The notes under the pieces are model-generated. The model was not told the origin of the DNA and did not search any database. It worked only from the letters and a program-made list of their open reading frames with translations. Below are positions 47,075 to 55,893 of a stretch of DNA of 64,000 nt, piece after piece. Position numbers and translations under genes: made by a program. Numbering within the stretch: the first letter of the stretch is position 1; each line of letters opens with the position of its first letter. Where the stretch lies: the NCBI RefSeq assembly GCF_018831085.1, contig NZ_JAGPNM010000002.1:248001-312000 (forward strand). The letters run 5' to 3'. The DNA comes from Rheinheimera oceanensis. GTDB taxonomy: Bacteria; Pseudomonadota; Gammaproteobacteria; Enterobacterales; Alteromonadaceae.

Positions 47075-48148
47075 CTATTTTTGCTTTGCCGGCAGTAATA
47101 CGCTGCGATAATCGCTCAGCACACGGTCACTCAGCAGTGGCCATTTGGCGTCATCCCAGTTTATTTCGGCTATTTTTAGTTTTTGTAAGCCATTATCGGC
47201 CGCTTCATAGGCATGAAACACCAGATAGTCTTTACCATTAAAGGTGTAGGCACTGTTATGGCCCAGGCCCGGCCAGTCGCGGTTACCTTTAAGGAGCACA
47301 GTGCCGCCGCCTTCGTTTAGCGACTTACCGTCTTTATCCAGATAGGGCCCGGTAACATTTTTTGCGCGACCAACAACCAGATGATAGGTACTGTCGGCAC
47401 CACGGCAGCATTTACCGTACGAGACAAACAGATAGTAATAACCATGCTGTTTAAAGATAAAAGGCGCTTCGAGCTCGCCCGGGCCTGGCTCGGCGTCATC
47501 AATAAAGGCCGGGCGCTGTGCTTTGGCAATGGTATGCCACTGCTGCGGCTGTGCCAGTGATACCAGGTCATCTGCCAGTTTGACCAGTTTTAACCCACCC
47601 CAGAATGAGCCAAAGCTCATCCAGATATCGCCGTTATCATCGGCAATAATGTTCGGATCTATCGCGTTCCATAAATCGCGCTGCGGCACCGACTGCAGCA
47701 CTATACCTTGGTCCTGCCACTGATAATCCGGGCTGCTTTTATCCAGCGTTTTATTAACGGTAACGCCAATGGCCGAGGTGTTTTTGCCAAAAGCCGACAC
47801 CGAGTAATACAAATAGAACTTACCCTTGTGCTGATAAATATCCGGCGCCCAGATATGGCCATCAAAGCCTGGCGCCACCTGTTTAGCCCACTGGGGTTCA
47901 TCAGCAAATACACGACCGGCCAGTTGCCACTGCAACATATCGTCAGAGCGATAATAAGTAATACCCGGCCCGGTACTGAATAAATAGAAGCGGCCATCTT
48001 GCTGTGCCATCACCGGATCATGGATACTGAGTTGTGGCAGTGCTTGCTGTTCATCTGCGCAGGCGGTTTGCCCGGTTAATAACAGGGCCAGCGCTGAAAC
48101 CCTGCCCACGCCAGCCAGCCATTTTGTTGTCGTTACCCCGTTTAACAT
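47075..48148 (-). CDS. GH43 endo-1,5-alpha-L-arabinanase-like, exported
   Basis: 357 residues with an N-terminal export signal ending TGQTACADEQQ (possible lipobox at Cys 30, or cleavage after ACA). GH43 catalytic set: SIHDPVMAQQDG near residue 42, NAIDPNIIADDNGD near residue 165, and PGELEAPFIFKQHGYYYL near residue 225; GLGHNSAY near residue 295. The architecture is that of single-domain endo-arabinanases. Reads into the lipoprotein GH43 gene 36 bp downstream, so they probably share a transcript from the 48149-48371 region. Confidence 0.85.
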   Translation of the reverse strand: MLNGVTTTKWLAGVGRVSALALLLTGQTACADEQQALPQLSIHDPVMAQQDGRFYLFSTGPGITYYRSDDMLQWQLAGRVFADEPQWAKQVAPGFDGHIWAPDIYQHKGKFYLYYSVSAFGKNTSAIGVTVNKTLDKSSPDYQWQDQGIVLQSVPQRDLWNAIDPNIIADDNGDIWMSFGSFWGGLKLVKLADDLVSLAQPQQWHTIAKAQRPAFIDDAEPGPGELEAPFIFKQHGYYYLFVSYGKCCRGADSTYHLVVGRAKNVTGPYLDKDGKSLNEGGGTVLLKGNRDWPGLGHNSAYTFNGKDYLVFHAYEAADNGLQKLKIAEINWDDAKWPLLSDRVLSDYRSVLLPAKQK

Positions 48149-48211
48149 CTGCGCCTCCTTAAGGCTGCAGACCCCACCCTCTATAGGGGTAGATATCTGC
48201 TTTCATTTTGG

Positions 48212-48240
48212 TAGTATTGTATTACTATTTATCATATATT
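48212..48240. promoter_or_regulatory. Divergent control region element shared with 54768-54779
   Basis: In the 223-bp gap between the minus GH43 pair and the plus symporter operon. TATTGTATTACT at 48215-48226 recurs exactly at 54768-54779, and both are followed by A/T-TTTA. TAGTA (48212-48216) and TACTA (48223-48227) make it palindromic. On the minus strand TACAAT (48221-48216) could be a -10 element, so promoter and operator readings cannot be separated. TATATT (48235-48240) is a possible plus-strand -10. Confidence 0.4.
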
Positions 48241-48371
48241 ATTCGGCAGTGCAAAACTCAGCCAGGCAAACTGTGGCAGTTTTGCGAATAAAAAATATAA
48301 AAACCGGCGCTATGCAGGAATAATCACAGGCTTGAACCTGCCGCACAGTACCGGGAACGACAGGGAACTTT

Positions 48372-49724
48372 ATGCAAACTCACAAACTTTCTGTACTGGA
48401 GAAAGTCGGCTTTGGCGCCGGCGATATGGCGGTCAATGTGGTGATGTCATCTATGATGCTGATCATCACGTTTTTCTACACCGATATTTTTGGCTTAAAG
48501 CCGGCCGACTTAGCAGTGCTGTTTTTAGTGGTGCGGCTGGTAGACGCAGTTACCGATCCGCTAATGGGCATGATTACCGACCGTTTTACCAGCCGCTGGG
48601 GCCGCTACCGGCCCTACTTCCTGTTTTTAGCGGTACCCTTTGGTATTGCGGTATACCTTACCTTCAGCACGCCCGACTGGGATTACAACAGTAAACTGGT
48701 GTGGGCCTATGCTACCTATATTCTGGTCACGGTGATTTTTACTGCGGTGACCATTCCGTATATCTCTATTATTGGCGTACTGACTGATAACCCGAAAGAA
48801 CGCTTATCCGCCAACGGCTACCGGTTATTTTTTGCCAAAATAGCGGCTTTTCTGGTGACTATTATTGTGCCTATTCTGGCAAAGCATTGGGGCGGAGAAA
48901 ACCTGGCCAGCGGTTATCAGTCAGCAATGGGTGTAATGGCATTAATGGCCACACTGCTGTTTTTATTCTGTTTTTTCACCACGACCGAACGTATCCAGCA
49001 TACCGTAGAAACGCTGCCGTTTTTGCAACAGCTAAAATACCTGCTGAAAAATGATCAATGGCTGGTGCTGTGCGCCGTTTGTGTAACCGGCACCATTGGC
49101 TATGTAGTGCGCGGCTCTGTCGCCGCCTACTACGCCAAATACTACCTTGGTGGTGACGCCGCTATGCTGTCAGCGTTTTTATCTACCGGTGTTGCCGCAG
49201 CGATATTAGCCATGGTGGCGTCAACCTGGATCACCAAGCATTATTGCAAGGTAAAACTGTTCCGCTACAGCCAGATCTTAGTGGCAATATTAAGTGTGCT
49301 GCTATATGTGCTGGTAAACCCCGGTGATGTGATGCTGGCCTTTGTGTTGTATTTTTTGCTGTCATTTGTCGTCGATTTGCACGCCCCGGTATTCTGGTCA
49401 GCTATTCCGGAGGCCGTTGATTATGGCGCCGATAAAACCGGCCAGCGTGTGTCCGGCCTGGCTTTTGGCGGTATCTCTTTTTGCCAGAAAGCCGGTATGG
49501 GTGTTGCCGGTTTTTTAGTTGGTACCCTGCTGGCCGGTTTTAACTATGTACCGGATCAACAACAAAGTGCGCTGGCGTTAACCGGCATTGCCTTAATGCT
49601 GTCGGTTATTCCGGGCGTGTTTCATTTGCTAATGGGCTTGCTGATGTTCCGCTACCGCATTACCGATAGCTATTACCAACAGCTGGTCGGGAAAACCAGC
49701 GTCGTTAAGCCCACTACTATCTGA
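48372..49724 (+). CDS. GPH-family sugar:cation symporter
   Basis: 450 residues with 12 predicted membrane segments. The glycoside-pentoside-hexuronide family pattern is clear: VGFGAGDMAVNVVMSSMM at the N-terminus, VRLVDAVTDPLMGMITDRFTSRWGRYRPY in loop 2-3, and TIPYISIIGVLTDNPKERLSANGYR. Probably brings arabino-oligosaccharides or arabinosides into the cytoplasm for the GH43 encoded next, 10 bp downstream. Start ATG after AGGGA. The overlapping ORF from 48332 is a shadow. Confidence 0.9.
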   Translation: MQTHKLSVLEKVGFGAGDMAVNVVMSSMMLIITFFYTDIFGLKPADLAVLFLVVRLVDAVTDPLMGMITDRFTSRWGRYRPYFLFLAVPFGIAVYLTFSTPDWDYNSKLVWAYATYILVTVIFTAVTIPYISIIGVLTDNPKERLSANGYRLFFAKIAAFLVTIIVPILAKHWGGENLASGYQSAMGVMALMATLLFLFCFFTTTERIQHTVETLPFLQQLKYLLKNDQWLVLCAVCVTGTIGYVVRGSVAAYYAKYYLGGDAAMLSAFLSTGVAAAILAMVASTWITKHYCKVKLFRYSQILVAILSVLLYVLVNPGDVMLAFVLYFLLSFVVDLHAPVFWSAIPEAVDYGADKTGQRVSGLAFGGISFCQKAGMGVAGFLVGTLLAGFNYVPDQQQSALALTGIALMLSVIPGVFHLLMGLLMFRYRITDSYYQQLVGKTSVVKPTTI

Positions 49725-49734
49725 GGAGTTTATT

Positions 49735-50679
49735 GTGAGATTACAGCAGCCATTAATTGAACAGCGCGCCGATCCGTGCATTTATAAACACAGTGACGGC
49801 TTTTACTATTTTACTGCATCGGTGCCGGCTTATAACTTAATTGAACTGCGCCGCGCCAGCACAATAAATGAACTGGCCAGCGCCCCGGCGGTAGCGGTAT
49901 GGCATAAGCCCGACAGCGGCCCCTGCTCTGAGCTGATCTGGGCACCGGAGATCCATTTTAATCAGGGTGCCTGGTATATTTATTTTGCCGCTGCACCCAG
50001 CCGCGAAATTAAAGATAAGCTGTTTCAGCACCGGATGTATGTACTGCGCTGCACTGACGCCAATCCGGTTGGTGGCCAATGGCAGTTTGTCGGCCAGCTC
50101 GACAGCGGCATAGACACCTTTTGTCTGGATGCCACCACTTTTAGCCACCATGACCAGCTGTACTATGTCTGGGCCCAGAAAGACAACGCCATCGAAGGCA
50201 ACAGCAATTTATATATCGCGACGATGGACACACCAGACAAGTTAAGCGGTACGCCGGTTATGCTGAGCAAACCTGAGCTGGAGTGGGAAACACGCGGTTT
50301 TTGGGTTAATGAAGGCCCGGCAGTACTTAAGCGTAATGGTAAAATCTTTTTAACTTACTCAGCCAGTGCCACCAACGAAAACTACTGTATTGGCCTGTTG
50401 TGGGCCGCTGAAAATGCCGACCTGTTAAACCCCGCCAGCTGGCATAAATCGCCACAGCCGGTATTGCAAAGCTGCTTTGAACATGGTGTTTATGGCCCGG
50501 GCCATAACAGCTTTACCGTATCAGAAGATGGCCGGCTCGATATGCTGGTGTATCACGCCCGCACTTACACCGAAATAGTCGGTGATCCGTTATGGGACCC
50601 AAACCGCCATACTTATGTGAAAGCCATACGCTGGGATGACAATGGCATGCCGCTATTTGGCAAAGCGTCTGAGGCCTGA
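49735..50679 (+). CDS. Cytoplasmic GH43 alpha-L-arabinofuranosidase-like
   Basis: 314 residues without signal peptide, starting at a GTG preceded by AGGAG. Catalytic triad of the family: QRADPCIYK near residue 12, TFCLDATTFSH near residue 127, and FWVNEGPAVLKRNGK near residue 188; YGPGHNSFTV near residue 260. Cotranscribed with the GPH symporter, so it likely hydrolyses imported oligosaccharides. It is a clear paralogue of the exported lipoprotein at 54853-55893, which shares the triad contexts and the ending RWDDNGMPLF / HWSAAGLPLF. Confidence 0.87.
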   Translation: MRLQQPLIEQRADPCIYKHSDGFYYFTASVPAYNLIELRRASTINELASAPAVAVWHKPDSGPCSELIWAPEIHFNQGAWYIYFAAAPSREIKDKLFQHRMYVLRCTDANPVGGQWQFVGQLDSGIDTFCLDATTFSHHDQLYYVWAQKDNAIEGNSNLYIATMDTPDKLSGTPVMLSKPELEWETRGFWVNEGPAVLKRNGKIFLTYSASATNENYCIGLLWAAENADLLNPASWHKSPQPVLQSCFEHGVYGPGHNSFTVSEDGRLDMLVYHARTYTEIVGDPLWDPNRHTYVKAIRWDDNGMPLFGKASEA

Positions 50680-50705
50680 AGCTTAACCCTGAGTGAGGAA
50701 GCAAG

Positions 50706-53048
50706 ATGAAAGCTTGGCTTAGCCTGTGTATGTTGCTGCTGGTACTGCCGGTCAGTGCCGCTATAGACACTTTTGCGCTTAATCAGGTTCGGCTGCACAG
50801 CGGGCCTTTTTATCAGGCGCAGCAAACCAATATCGGCTACCTGATGGCGATGAACCCGGACCGTCTGCTGGCGCCCTACCGGCGCGAAGCAGGCCTGCCG
50901 CCACTGGCCGATCCTTACCCGAACTGGGAAAGCTCTGGCCTGGATGGCCATATTGGCGGCCACTACCTTAGTGCACTGGCATTAATGTACAGTGCCAGCG
51001 GTGAGCCGCAACTGCTCGAACGGCTGAATTACATGATTAACCAGTTGCACAGTTACCAGCAACAACACGGCGATGGCTACCTGGGCGGTATTCCAGGCGG
51101 CAAAGCCAGCTGGCAGCAAATCAGCCGGGGCCAGATAGACGCTGATTTATTTGTGTTAAACAAGCAATGGGTGCCCTGGTATAACCTGCATAAAACCTTT
51201 GCCGGTTTGCATGATGCTTATGTTTACGCCGGTAATCAGCAGGCTAAGCAGATGTTGCTGCAACTGAGCGACTGGGCGCTTAAATTAACCAGCCAGCTAA
51301 GCGATCAACAACTGCAGCAAATGCTGATCACTGAATATGGCGGCATGAACGATATTCTGGCCAAAGTGGCCGAACTTAGCGGCGACGACAAATACCTGCA
51401 ACTGGCGCTGCGCTTTTCTGAACTGCGTATTATGCAGCCGCTGTTGCAACAACAAGACGTACTGGATGGCCTGCATGCCAATACCCAGATCCCGAAAATT
51501 ATTGGCATGGCGCAGATAGCTGGCCAAACGAATAACAACAGTTGGTACCAGGCCGCCGATTTTTTCTGGCAACAAGTAGTGAATAAACGCAGTGTCGCCA
51601 TAGGTGGCAACAGCGTGCGCGAACATTTTCACCCGTCAGACGATTTCAGCAGCATGCTAACTGATGTAGAAGGGCCGGAAACCTGCAACACCTACAATAT
51701 GTTAAAGCTAACCAAGCTGCTATATCAGCGCACGCCAGAACCGCGCTATATGGAGTATTACGAACGGGCGCTGTATAACCATATTTTATCATCGCAGCAC
51801 CCGGAGCATGGCGGCCTGGTGTATTTTACGCCCATGCGGCCCAATCACTACCGTGTCTATTCATCGCCAGAGCACACCATGTGGTGCTGCGTTGGCTCCG
51901 GCATTGAAAACCACGCTAAATATGGCGAAATGATTTATGCCCATAAAGGCGACCAGCTGTATGTGAATTTGTTTGTCGATTCCAGCCTGAACTGGAGCCA
52001 ACAGAGAGTAAAAATTCGCCAGACTACCACCTTTCCCGATCACGGCAGCAGCCTGATCACGATAGAACAAGGCGGTAAATTCGGCCTGAATATCCGTGAG
52101 CCGCAGTGGGCCGCCGGTAAAATGCAACTGACACTAAACGGCAAAGCGGTGAAATTCACATCAACCACTCCAGGCTATTTAAGCCTGCAGCGCCAGTGGC
52201 GTAAAGGCGATAAGCTGGCGATCACTCTACCGATGCAAACCACGCTGCAGCAACTGCCGGATAACAGCAAGCACTATGCTATTTTGCATGGCCCTATAGT
52301 GCTGGCCGCGCGCAGCCAATGGCAGGACAAACTTAATTTTATTGCCGACAGCAGCCGTATGGGCCATATCGCCAGTGGCGAGCAATGCCCGGTCGATCAA
52401 ACGCCTACCTTTATCAGTGAGAATGCAGATTTTGTCCGCCATATTAAACCGGTGGCCGGTAAGCCATTAACCTTTACCACGGGGGATGCAGTACTGGCCG
52501 GTGTTGAGGGGCCGTTAGAGCTGGTGCCGTTTTTCCGGCTGCACGACAGCCGCTACACGCTGTATTTCCCGCACAGTAACGCCGGCCAGTGGCAACACCA
52601 ACAACAGTTATTGCGCCAGCAAAGCCAACTTGACAGCCTGCTGGCAGCTAAAACCATCGATATGATCCGCCCCGGCGAGCAACAGCCGGAAGCCGATCAT
52701 CAGTTTGCCGGCGAACAAACAGAAGCCGGGGTGCACCAGGGCCGGCACTGGCGCCATGCTGCCGGCTGGTTTAGCTACCGCTTAAACACTGGCGGGCAAC
52801 ACGCGCTACAGCTGCGACTGACTTATTTTGGCGCCGACAGCAACCGGCATTTTCAAATTTTGCTGAATAACCAGTTACTGACCAATGTCAGCCTGACAGG
52901 TGAGCGGGGCGATAACTTTTACCATGTCGATTACCCGATCCCGGCCCGGCTGTTAAACACGGGCGATAGTATAGAACTGAAATTTGTTGCTGCTCCGGGC
53001 TCTGTGGCCGGTGGCATTTATGAAGTGCGTTTAATGCAGATTGATTAA
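50706..53048 (+). CDS. GH127 beta-L-arabinofuranosidase, exported
   Basis: 780 residues with a signal peptide (MKAWLSLCMLLLVLPVSA). GH127 is the cysteine-glycosidase family of Bifidobacterium HypBA1. The zinc/cysteine centre can be read: EGPETCNTYNMLKL near residue 325 (Glu and Cys ligands) and HTMWCCVGSGIENHAKYGEM near residue 397, whose tandem Cys includes the nucleophile. NWESSGLDGHIGGHYLSAL near residue 76 is also conserved. The C-terminal 150 residues form an extra beta domain. Third gene of the symporter operon, closed by a strong terminator. Likely periplasmic. Confidence 0.9.
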   Translation: MKAWLSLCMLLLVLPVSAAIDTFALNQVRLHSGPFYQAQQTNIGYLMAMNPDRLLAPYRREAGLPPLADPYPNWESSGLDGHIGGHYLSALALMYSASGEPQLLERLNYMINQLHSYQQQHGDGYLGGIPGGKASWQQISRGQIDADLFVLNKQWVPWYNLHKTFAGLHDAYVYAGNQQAKQMLLQLSDWALKLTSQLSDQQLQQMLITEYGGMNDILAKVAELSGDDKYLQLALRFSELRIMQPLLQQQDVLDGLHANTQIPKIIGMAQIAGQTNNNSWYQAADFFWQQVVNKRSVAIGGNSVREHFHPSDDFSSMLTDVEGPETCNTYNMLKLTKLLYQRTPEPRYMEYYERALYNHILSSQHPEHGGLVYFTPMRPNHYRVYSSPEHTMWCCVGSGIENHAKYGEMIYAHKGDQLYVNLFVDSSLNWSQQRVKIRQTTTFPDHGSSLITIEQGGKFGLNIREPQWAAGKMQLTLNGKAVKFTSTTPGYLSLQRQWRKGDKLAITLPMQTTLQQLPDNSKHYAILHGPIVLAARSQWQDKLNFIADSSRMGHIASGEQCPVDQTPTFISENADFVRHIKPVAGKPLTFTTGDAVLAGVEGPLELVPFFRLHDSRYTLYFPHSNAGQWQHQQQLLRQQSQLDSLLAAKTIDMIRPGEQQPEADHQFAGEQTEAGVHQGRHWRHAAGWFSYRLNTGGQHALQLRLTYFGADSNRHFQILLNNQLLTNVSLTGERGDNFYHVDYPIPARLLNTGDSIELKFVAAPGSVAGGIYEVRLMQID

Positions 53049-53062
53049 TATTACTCAGCTGA

Positions 53063-53095
53063 AAAAAGCCAGTCCGGCTGCCGGACTGGCTTTTT
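53063..53095. terminator. Bidirectional rho-independent terminator
   Basis: A perfect 15-bp stem: the left arm 53063-53077 begins AAAAAGCCAG and the right arm 53081-53095 ends CTGGCTTTTT, with loop CTG. T-runs on both strands serve the convergent GH127 (plus) and GH43 (minus) genes. Confidence 0.92.
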
Positions 53096-53100
53096 ACTTA

Positions 53101-54642
53101 CTACGGCAGTTTACTGCCCCATACTGAAACACCCTGTGCCGACTGAGCGCTAAAGGTCACGACAAACTGCGCCGGTGTTTCGTGCCACTGGCGTGATAAT
53201 ACGCCTTCGTACAGGTCAGTATCACCGAGGTTTAGCGTGATCTGCTGCTCAGTGCCAAAATGCCAGCTGCCACTGATATTGCCCGCACCGCTGCTAACGC
53301 TGCCATCAGCAGCTAAGGTAATCAGCTGCGAGTTTTTAATGGTGGCAGAGATATCTTTACCGTGATTAATAAACTTATACTGGCCAGCAACCTCGTCTTC
53401 GCTAATGGTCGCGTTCAGTTCAGTTGAGGCGGTGCTCAGCGGTGCATAGCGATGCGGCGCCACCACCGGCCAGCCGTCTTTATTAATAAAAAACTGGTGC
53501 ACCCTCAGCTGATGTTGCTCGCCCAGCCCAGGAAAACGGGTATGAAACAGCAAAAAGTACTGGCCGCTGGCCGAGTCAAAATAGGCTGAATTATGCCCCG
53601 GTGACACATAGCCACTACCCGCCCCCGTGCCTGGCTCACCGGCGCCGCGGACAAACAAATGGTTACCCATAATTTTCTGGCCAAAAGGTGCGATAGAGGC
53701 ATCATCAAACAGCGGCAGCGCCGGGTCTGATTTTACCGCCGCCATATCGTTACCCAGCGCATCCAGATAAGGGCCATCCGGCGCACTGGAACGCGCCACC
53801 CGCATATTGTAAGCGCCGTTGGCATCCAGGCCGCCAAAAGAGCTGAACAGATAATAATAATCGCTATCCGGGCTGTACAACACATAGGCGCCTTCAATCC
53901 GGCTGTGGTTGCCGCCCATCAGATGCTTGCCATAGCCCTGCCCCGGCAGCGTCAGGCCAGTCGCCTGATCCATTTCCAGGATAAACAGGCCGCCGGAATA
54001 AGAGCCATACACCAGCCATAATTTACCGTTTTTATCAAAAAAAGCTTGAGGGTCAACTACATTAGGGTGAATTTGCGCGTTGTAGATAGTGCCGTCTTCA
54101 CTGATTTCATCCCACATACCGGATTTCAGCAAAATTTGTTTATTAACATAAGGCCCTTCTATATTATCAGCCACCGCCACACCCAGTGCCGAGCGCGGCG
54201 AGTCACCCTTACAGGCGTTGTAATACATATAGAACTTGCCATCAGCCAGTTGAATCACATCAGCAGCCCACAGGGTGTCGGTTTGCGCCCACTCAAACGT
54301 TTCTTGTAGCTCAGCCAGCACATCATCAAATAGCGGGTTATTGCTGTTTACGCCATCGGCGACTTGTTGCCAATGCATCAGATCGGTCGACTTTGCCGCG
54401 GCCAGATGCGAGCCAAACACATAATAGGTGTCGGCCACTTTAATCACTGACGGGTCGTGTACACCAACATTCGTAAACGTCGGGCCACCTTGCTCTGCTG
54501 GCGGCGGTACTGGCGGAGCTGCTGATACCGGTGGATAAGCCACAGCCGCCGGTGGTGAGTTATTGCTGTCGTTACAACCACTGAGCAGCAGCGCCGTGGT
54601 AATAAGGCTTAACGAAAAAAAGCTGGCATTACGTTGTTTCAT
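53101..54642 (-). CDS. Two-domain GH43 endo-arabinanase-like lipoprotein
   Basis: 513 residues from the ATG at 54642 (AGGGG 7 nt upstream); the longer frame from 54750 is not supported. Lipobox LLLSGC, then a Pro-rich linker, then GH43: VGVHDPSVIKVADTYYVFGS, HPNVVDPQAFFDKNGK and HSRIEGAYVLYSPD carry the three acids, with SPGHNSAYF. A C-terminal beta domain of about 110 residues (GQYKFINHGKDISATIKNS...) resembles the extra domain of B. subtilis Abn2-type enzymes. It is separated from the operon upstream by a 210-bp gap that holds its own probable promoter. Confidence 0.85.
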   Translation of the reverse strand: MKQRNASFFSLSLITTALLLSGCNDSNNSPPAAVAYPPVSAAPPVPPPAEQGGPTFTNVGVHDPSVIKVADTYYVFGSHLAAAKSTDLMHWQQVADGVNSNNPLFDDVLAELQETFEWAQTDTLWAADVIQLADGKFYMYYNACKGDSPRSALGVAVADNIEGPYVNKQILLKSGMWDEISEDGTIYNAQIHPNVVDPQAFFDKNGKLWLVYGSYSGGLFILEMDQATGLTLPGQGYGKHLMGGNHSRIEGAYVLYSPDSDYYYLFSSFGGLDANGAYNMRVARSSAPDGPYLDALGNDMAAVKSDPALPLFDDASIAPFGQKIMGNHLFVRGAGEPGTGAGSGYVSPGHNSAYFDSASGQYFLLFHTRFPGLGEQHQLRVHQFFINKDGWPVVAPHRYAPLSTASTELNATISEDEVAGQYKFINHGKDISATIKNSQLITLAADGSVSSGAGNISGSWHFGTEQQITLNLGDTDLYEGVLSRQWHETPAQFVVTFSAQSAQGVSVWGSKLP

Positions 54643-54761
54643 ATCGTACCCCTGTCGTCTGTTGTTATGGCGGGTAAGTTCTGTTGTTGCTATAACCTCC
54701 AACAATGCGGCTAAAACAACGTAATTTGGCTGCACTGGTGACAGAATCACCCTTTTCTCAC

Positions 54762-54785
54762 TAATATTATTGTATTACTTTTTAA
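54762..54785. promoter_or_regulatory. Second copy of the TATTGTATTACT element
   Basis: TATTGTATTACT at 54768-54779, inside TAATA (54762-54766) / TATTA (54773-54777), 126 bp upstream of the two-domain GH43 gene. It matches the element at 48215-48226 base for base over 12 positions. On the minus strand it contains TACAAT, the same heptamer TACAATA found twice in the receptor promoter. Confidence 0.4.
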
Positions 54786-54852
54786 ATTTAAGCGAAAAAC
54801 TCCGCTTAAACCGCGATTACAGCGCGGCTATTGTGTTACTACTTACAGCGAA

Positions 54853-55893
54853 TTAATCCGGTAGATGATCGTTAAATAACGGTAAGCCAGCGGCTGACCA
54901 GTGTATTTGCCGCCAGCGGGTATGGCGGTTACCGTCGGTTAGCGGCGAGCCTTGCAGTTGCAAAGTGTCGCGGGCATGGTAAAACATCAGATCTTCACCG
55001 TTATCACCAACCACAAAGCTGTTATGGCCGGGGCCATAGCGGTTAAATTCCGGCCGGGTCTGAAATACCGGCTCAGGCGCTTTATGCCAGCTTTGCGGGT
55101 CAAGCAAATTGGCATTTTCATCGGCCCACAACAGCCCCATGGCATAGCGGTGATCAGTCGCACTGGCTGAATACGCGATAAAGATTTTGCCATGGCGGAT
55201 CAGTACCGCGGCACCTTCATTGACTTTATAGCCCTGCTGCTCCCAACTGAATTCCGGCTGGCTGATAATTACTTCAGGCGCCTCCAGCCGGGTTGGCGTG
55301 GCCATTTTTGCCAGCACTAACGCACTGTTATAGCTGCGCGCGGCATCCTGCTGCGCCCACACCATATAATGCTGGCCGCGATGGCTAAATACGGTGGCAT
55401 CCAGGGAAAAACTGTCCAACGCGCTTTGCATCTGGCCCAGCTCTTGCCACTGCCCCTGCATGGGATCGGCGGCGCTATTGGCCAGCACATACATCCGGAT
55501 CTGAAATGGCCGTTCAGCCTCGCCGGCAGCAACATATAAATACCAGACGCCATCTATCCGGTGTAGCTCTGGCGCCCAGATATTGGCGCTCATCGGCCCA
55601 CTGGCTTTTTTGCGCCATACGGTTTTCGCCTGCGCGTTGGCCAGGCCGGCGATATCGGGGCTAAACCGCAGCTCTATCCGGTCAAACTCCGGCACCGAAG
55701 CGGTAAAGTAATAACCGTTGTCGGCTTTATACACCCAGGGATCAGCCCGGCGCGGAATAAAAGCCGCAGAAACCGCGTTATTTACTGCCACAGGCTGTGT
55801 TGCTGTTAAGTTGCCAGTTGTCATGTTAACAGGCTGGCAGCCGTTTAGCCCCGCCATGCCTGCGATTACTACTAACCATGGTAAAACCCTCAT
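54853..55893 (-). CDS. GH43 alpha-L-arabinofuranosidase-like lipoprotein
   Basis: 346 residues. Lipobox MAGLNGC with Cys near residue 19, so membrane-anchored outside the cytoplasm. Triad contexts RRADPWVYK, FSLDATVFSH and YKVNEGAAVLIRHGK, and YGPGHNSFVV. Last gene of the ABC-importer operon: its ATG overlaps the lactonase stop (ATGA). Paralogue of the cytoplasmic enzyme at 49735. A 210-bp gap without genes follows. Confidence 0.87.
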   Translation of the reverse strand: MRVLPWLVVIAGMAGLNGCQPVNMTTGNLTATQPVAVNNAVSAAFIPRRADPWVYKADNGYYFTASVPEFDRIELRFSPDIAGLANAQAKTVWRKKASGPMSANIWAPELHRIDGVWYLYVAAGEAERPFQIRMYVLANSAADPMQGQWQELGQMQSALDSFSLDATVFSHRGQHYMVWAQQDAARSYNSALVLAKMATPTRLEAPEVIISQPEFSWEQQGYKVNEGAAVLIRHGKIFIAYSASATDHRYAMGLLWADENANLLDPQSWHKAPEPVFQTRPEFNRYGPGHNSFVVGDNGEDLMFYHARDTLQLQGSPLTDGNRHTRWRQIHWSAAGLPLFNDHLPD

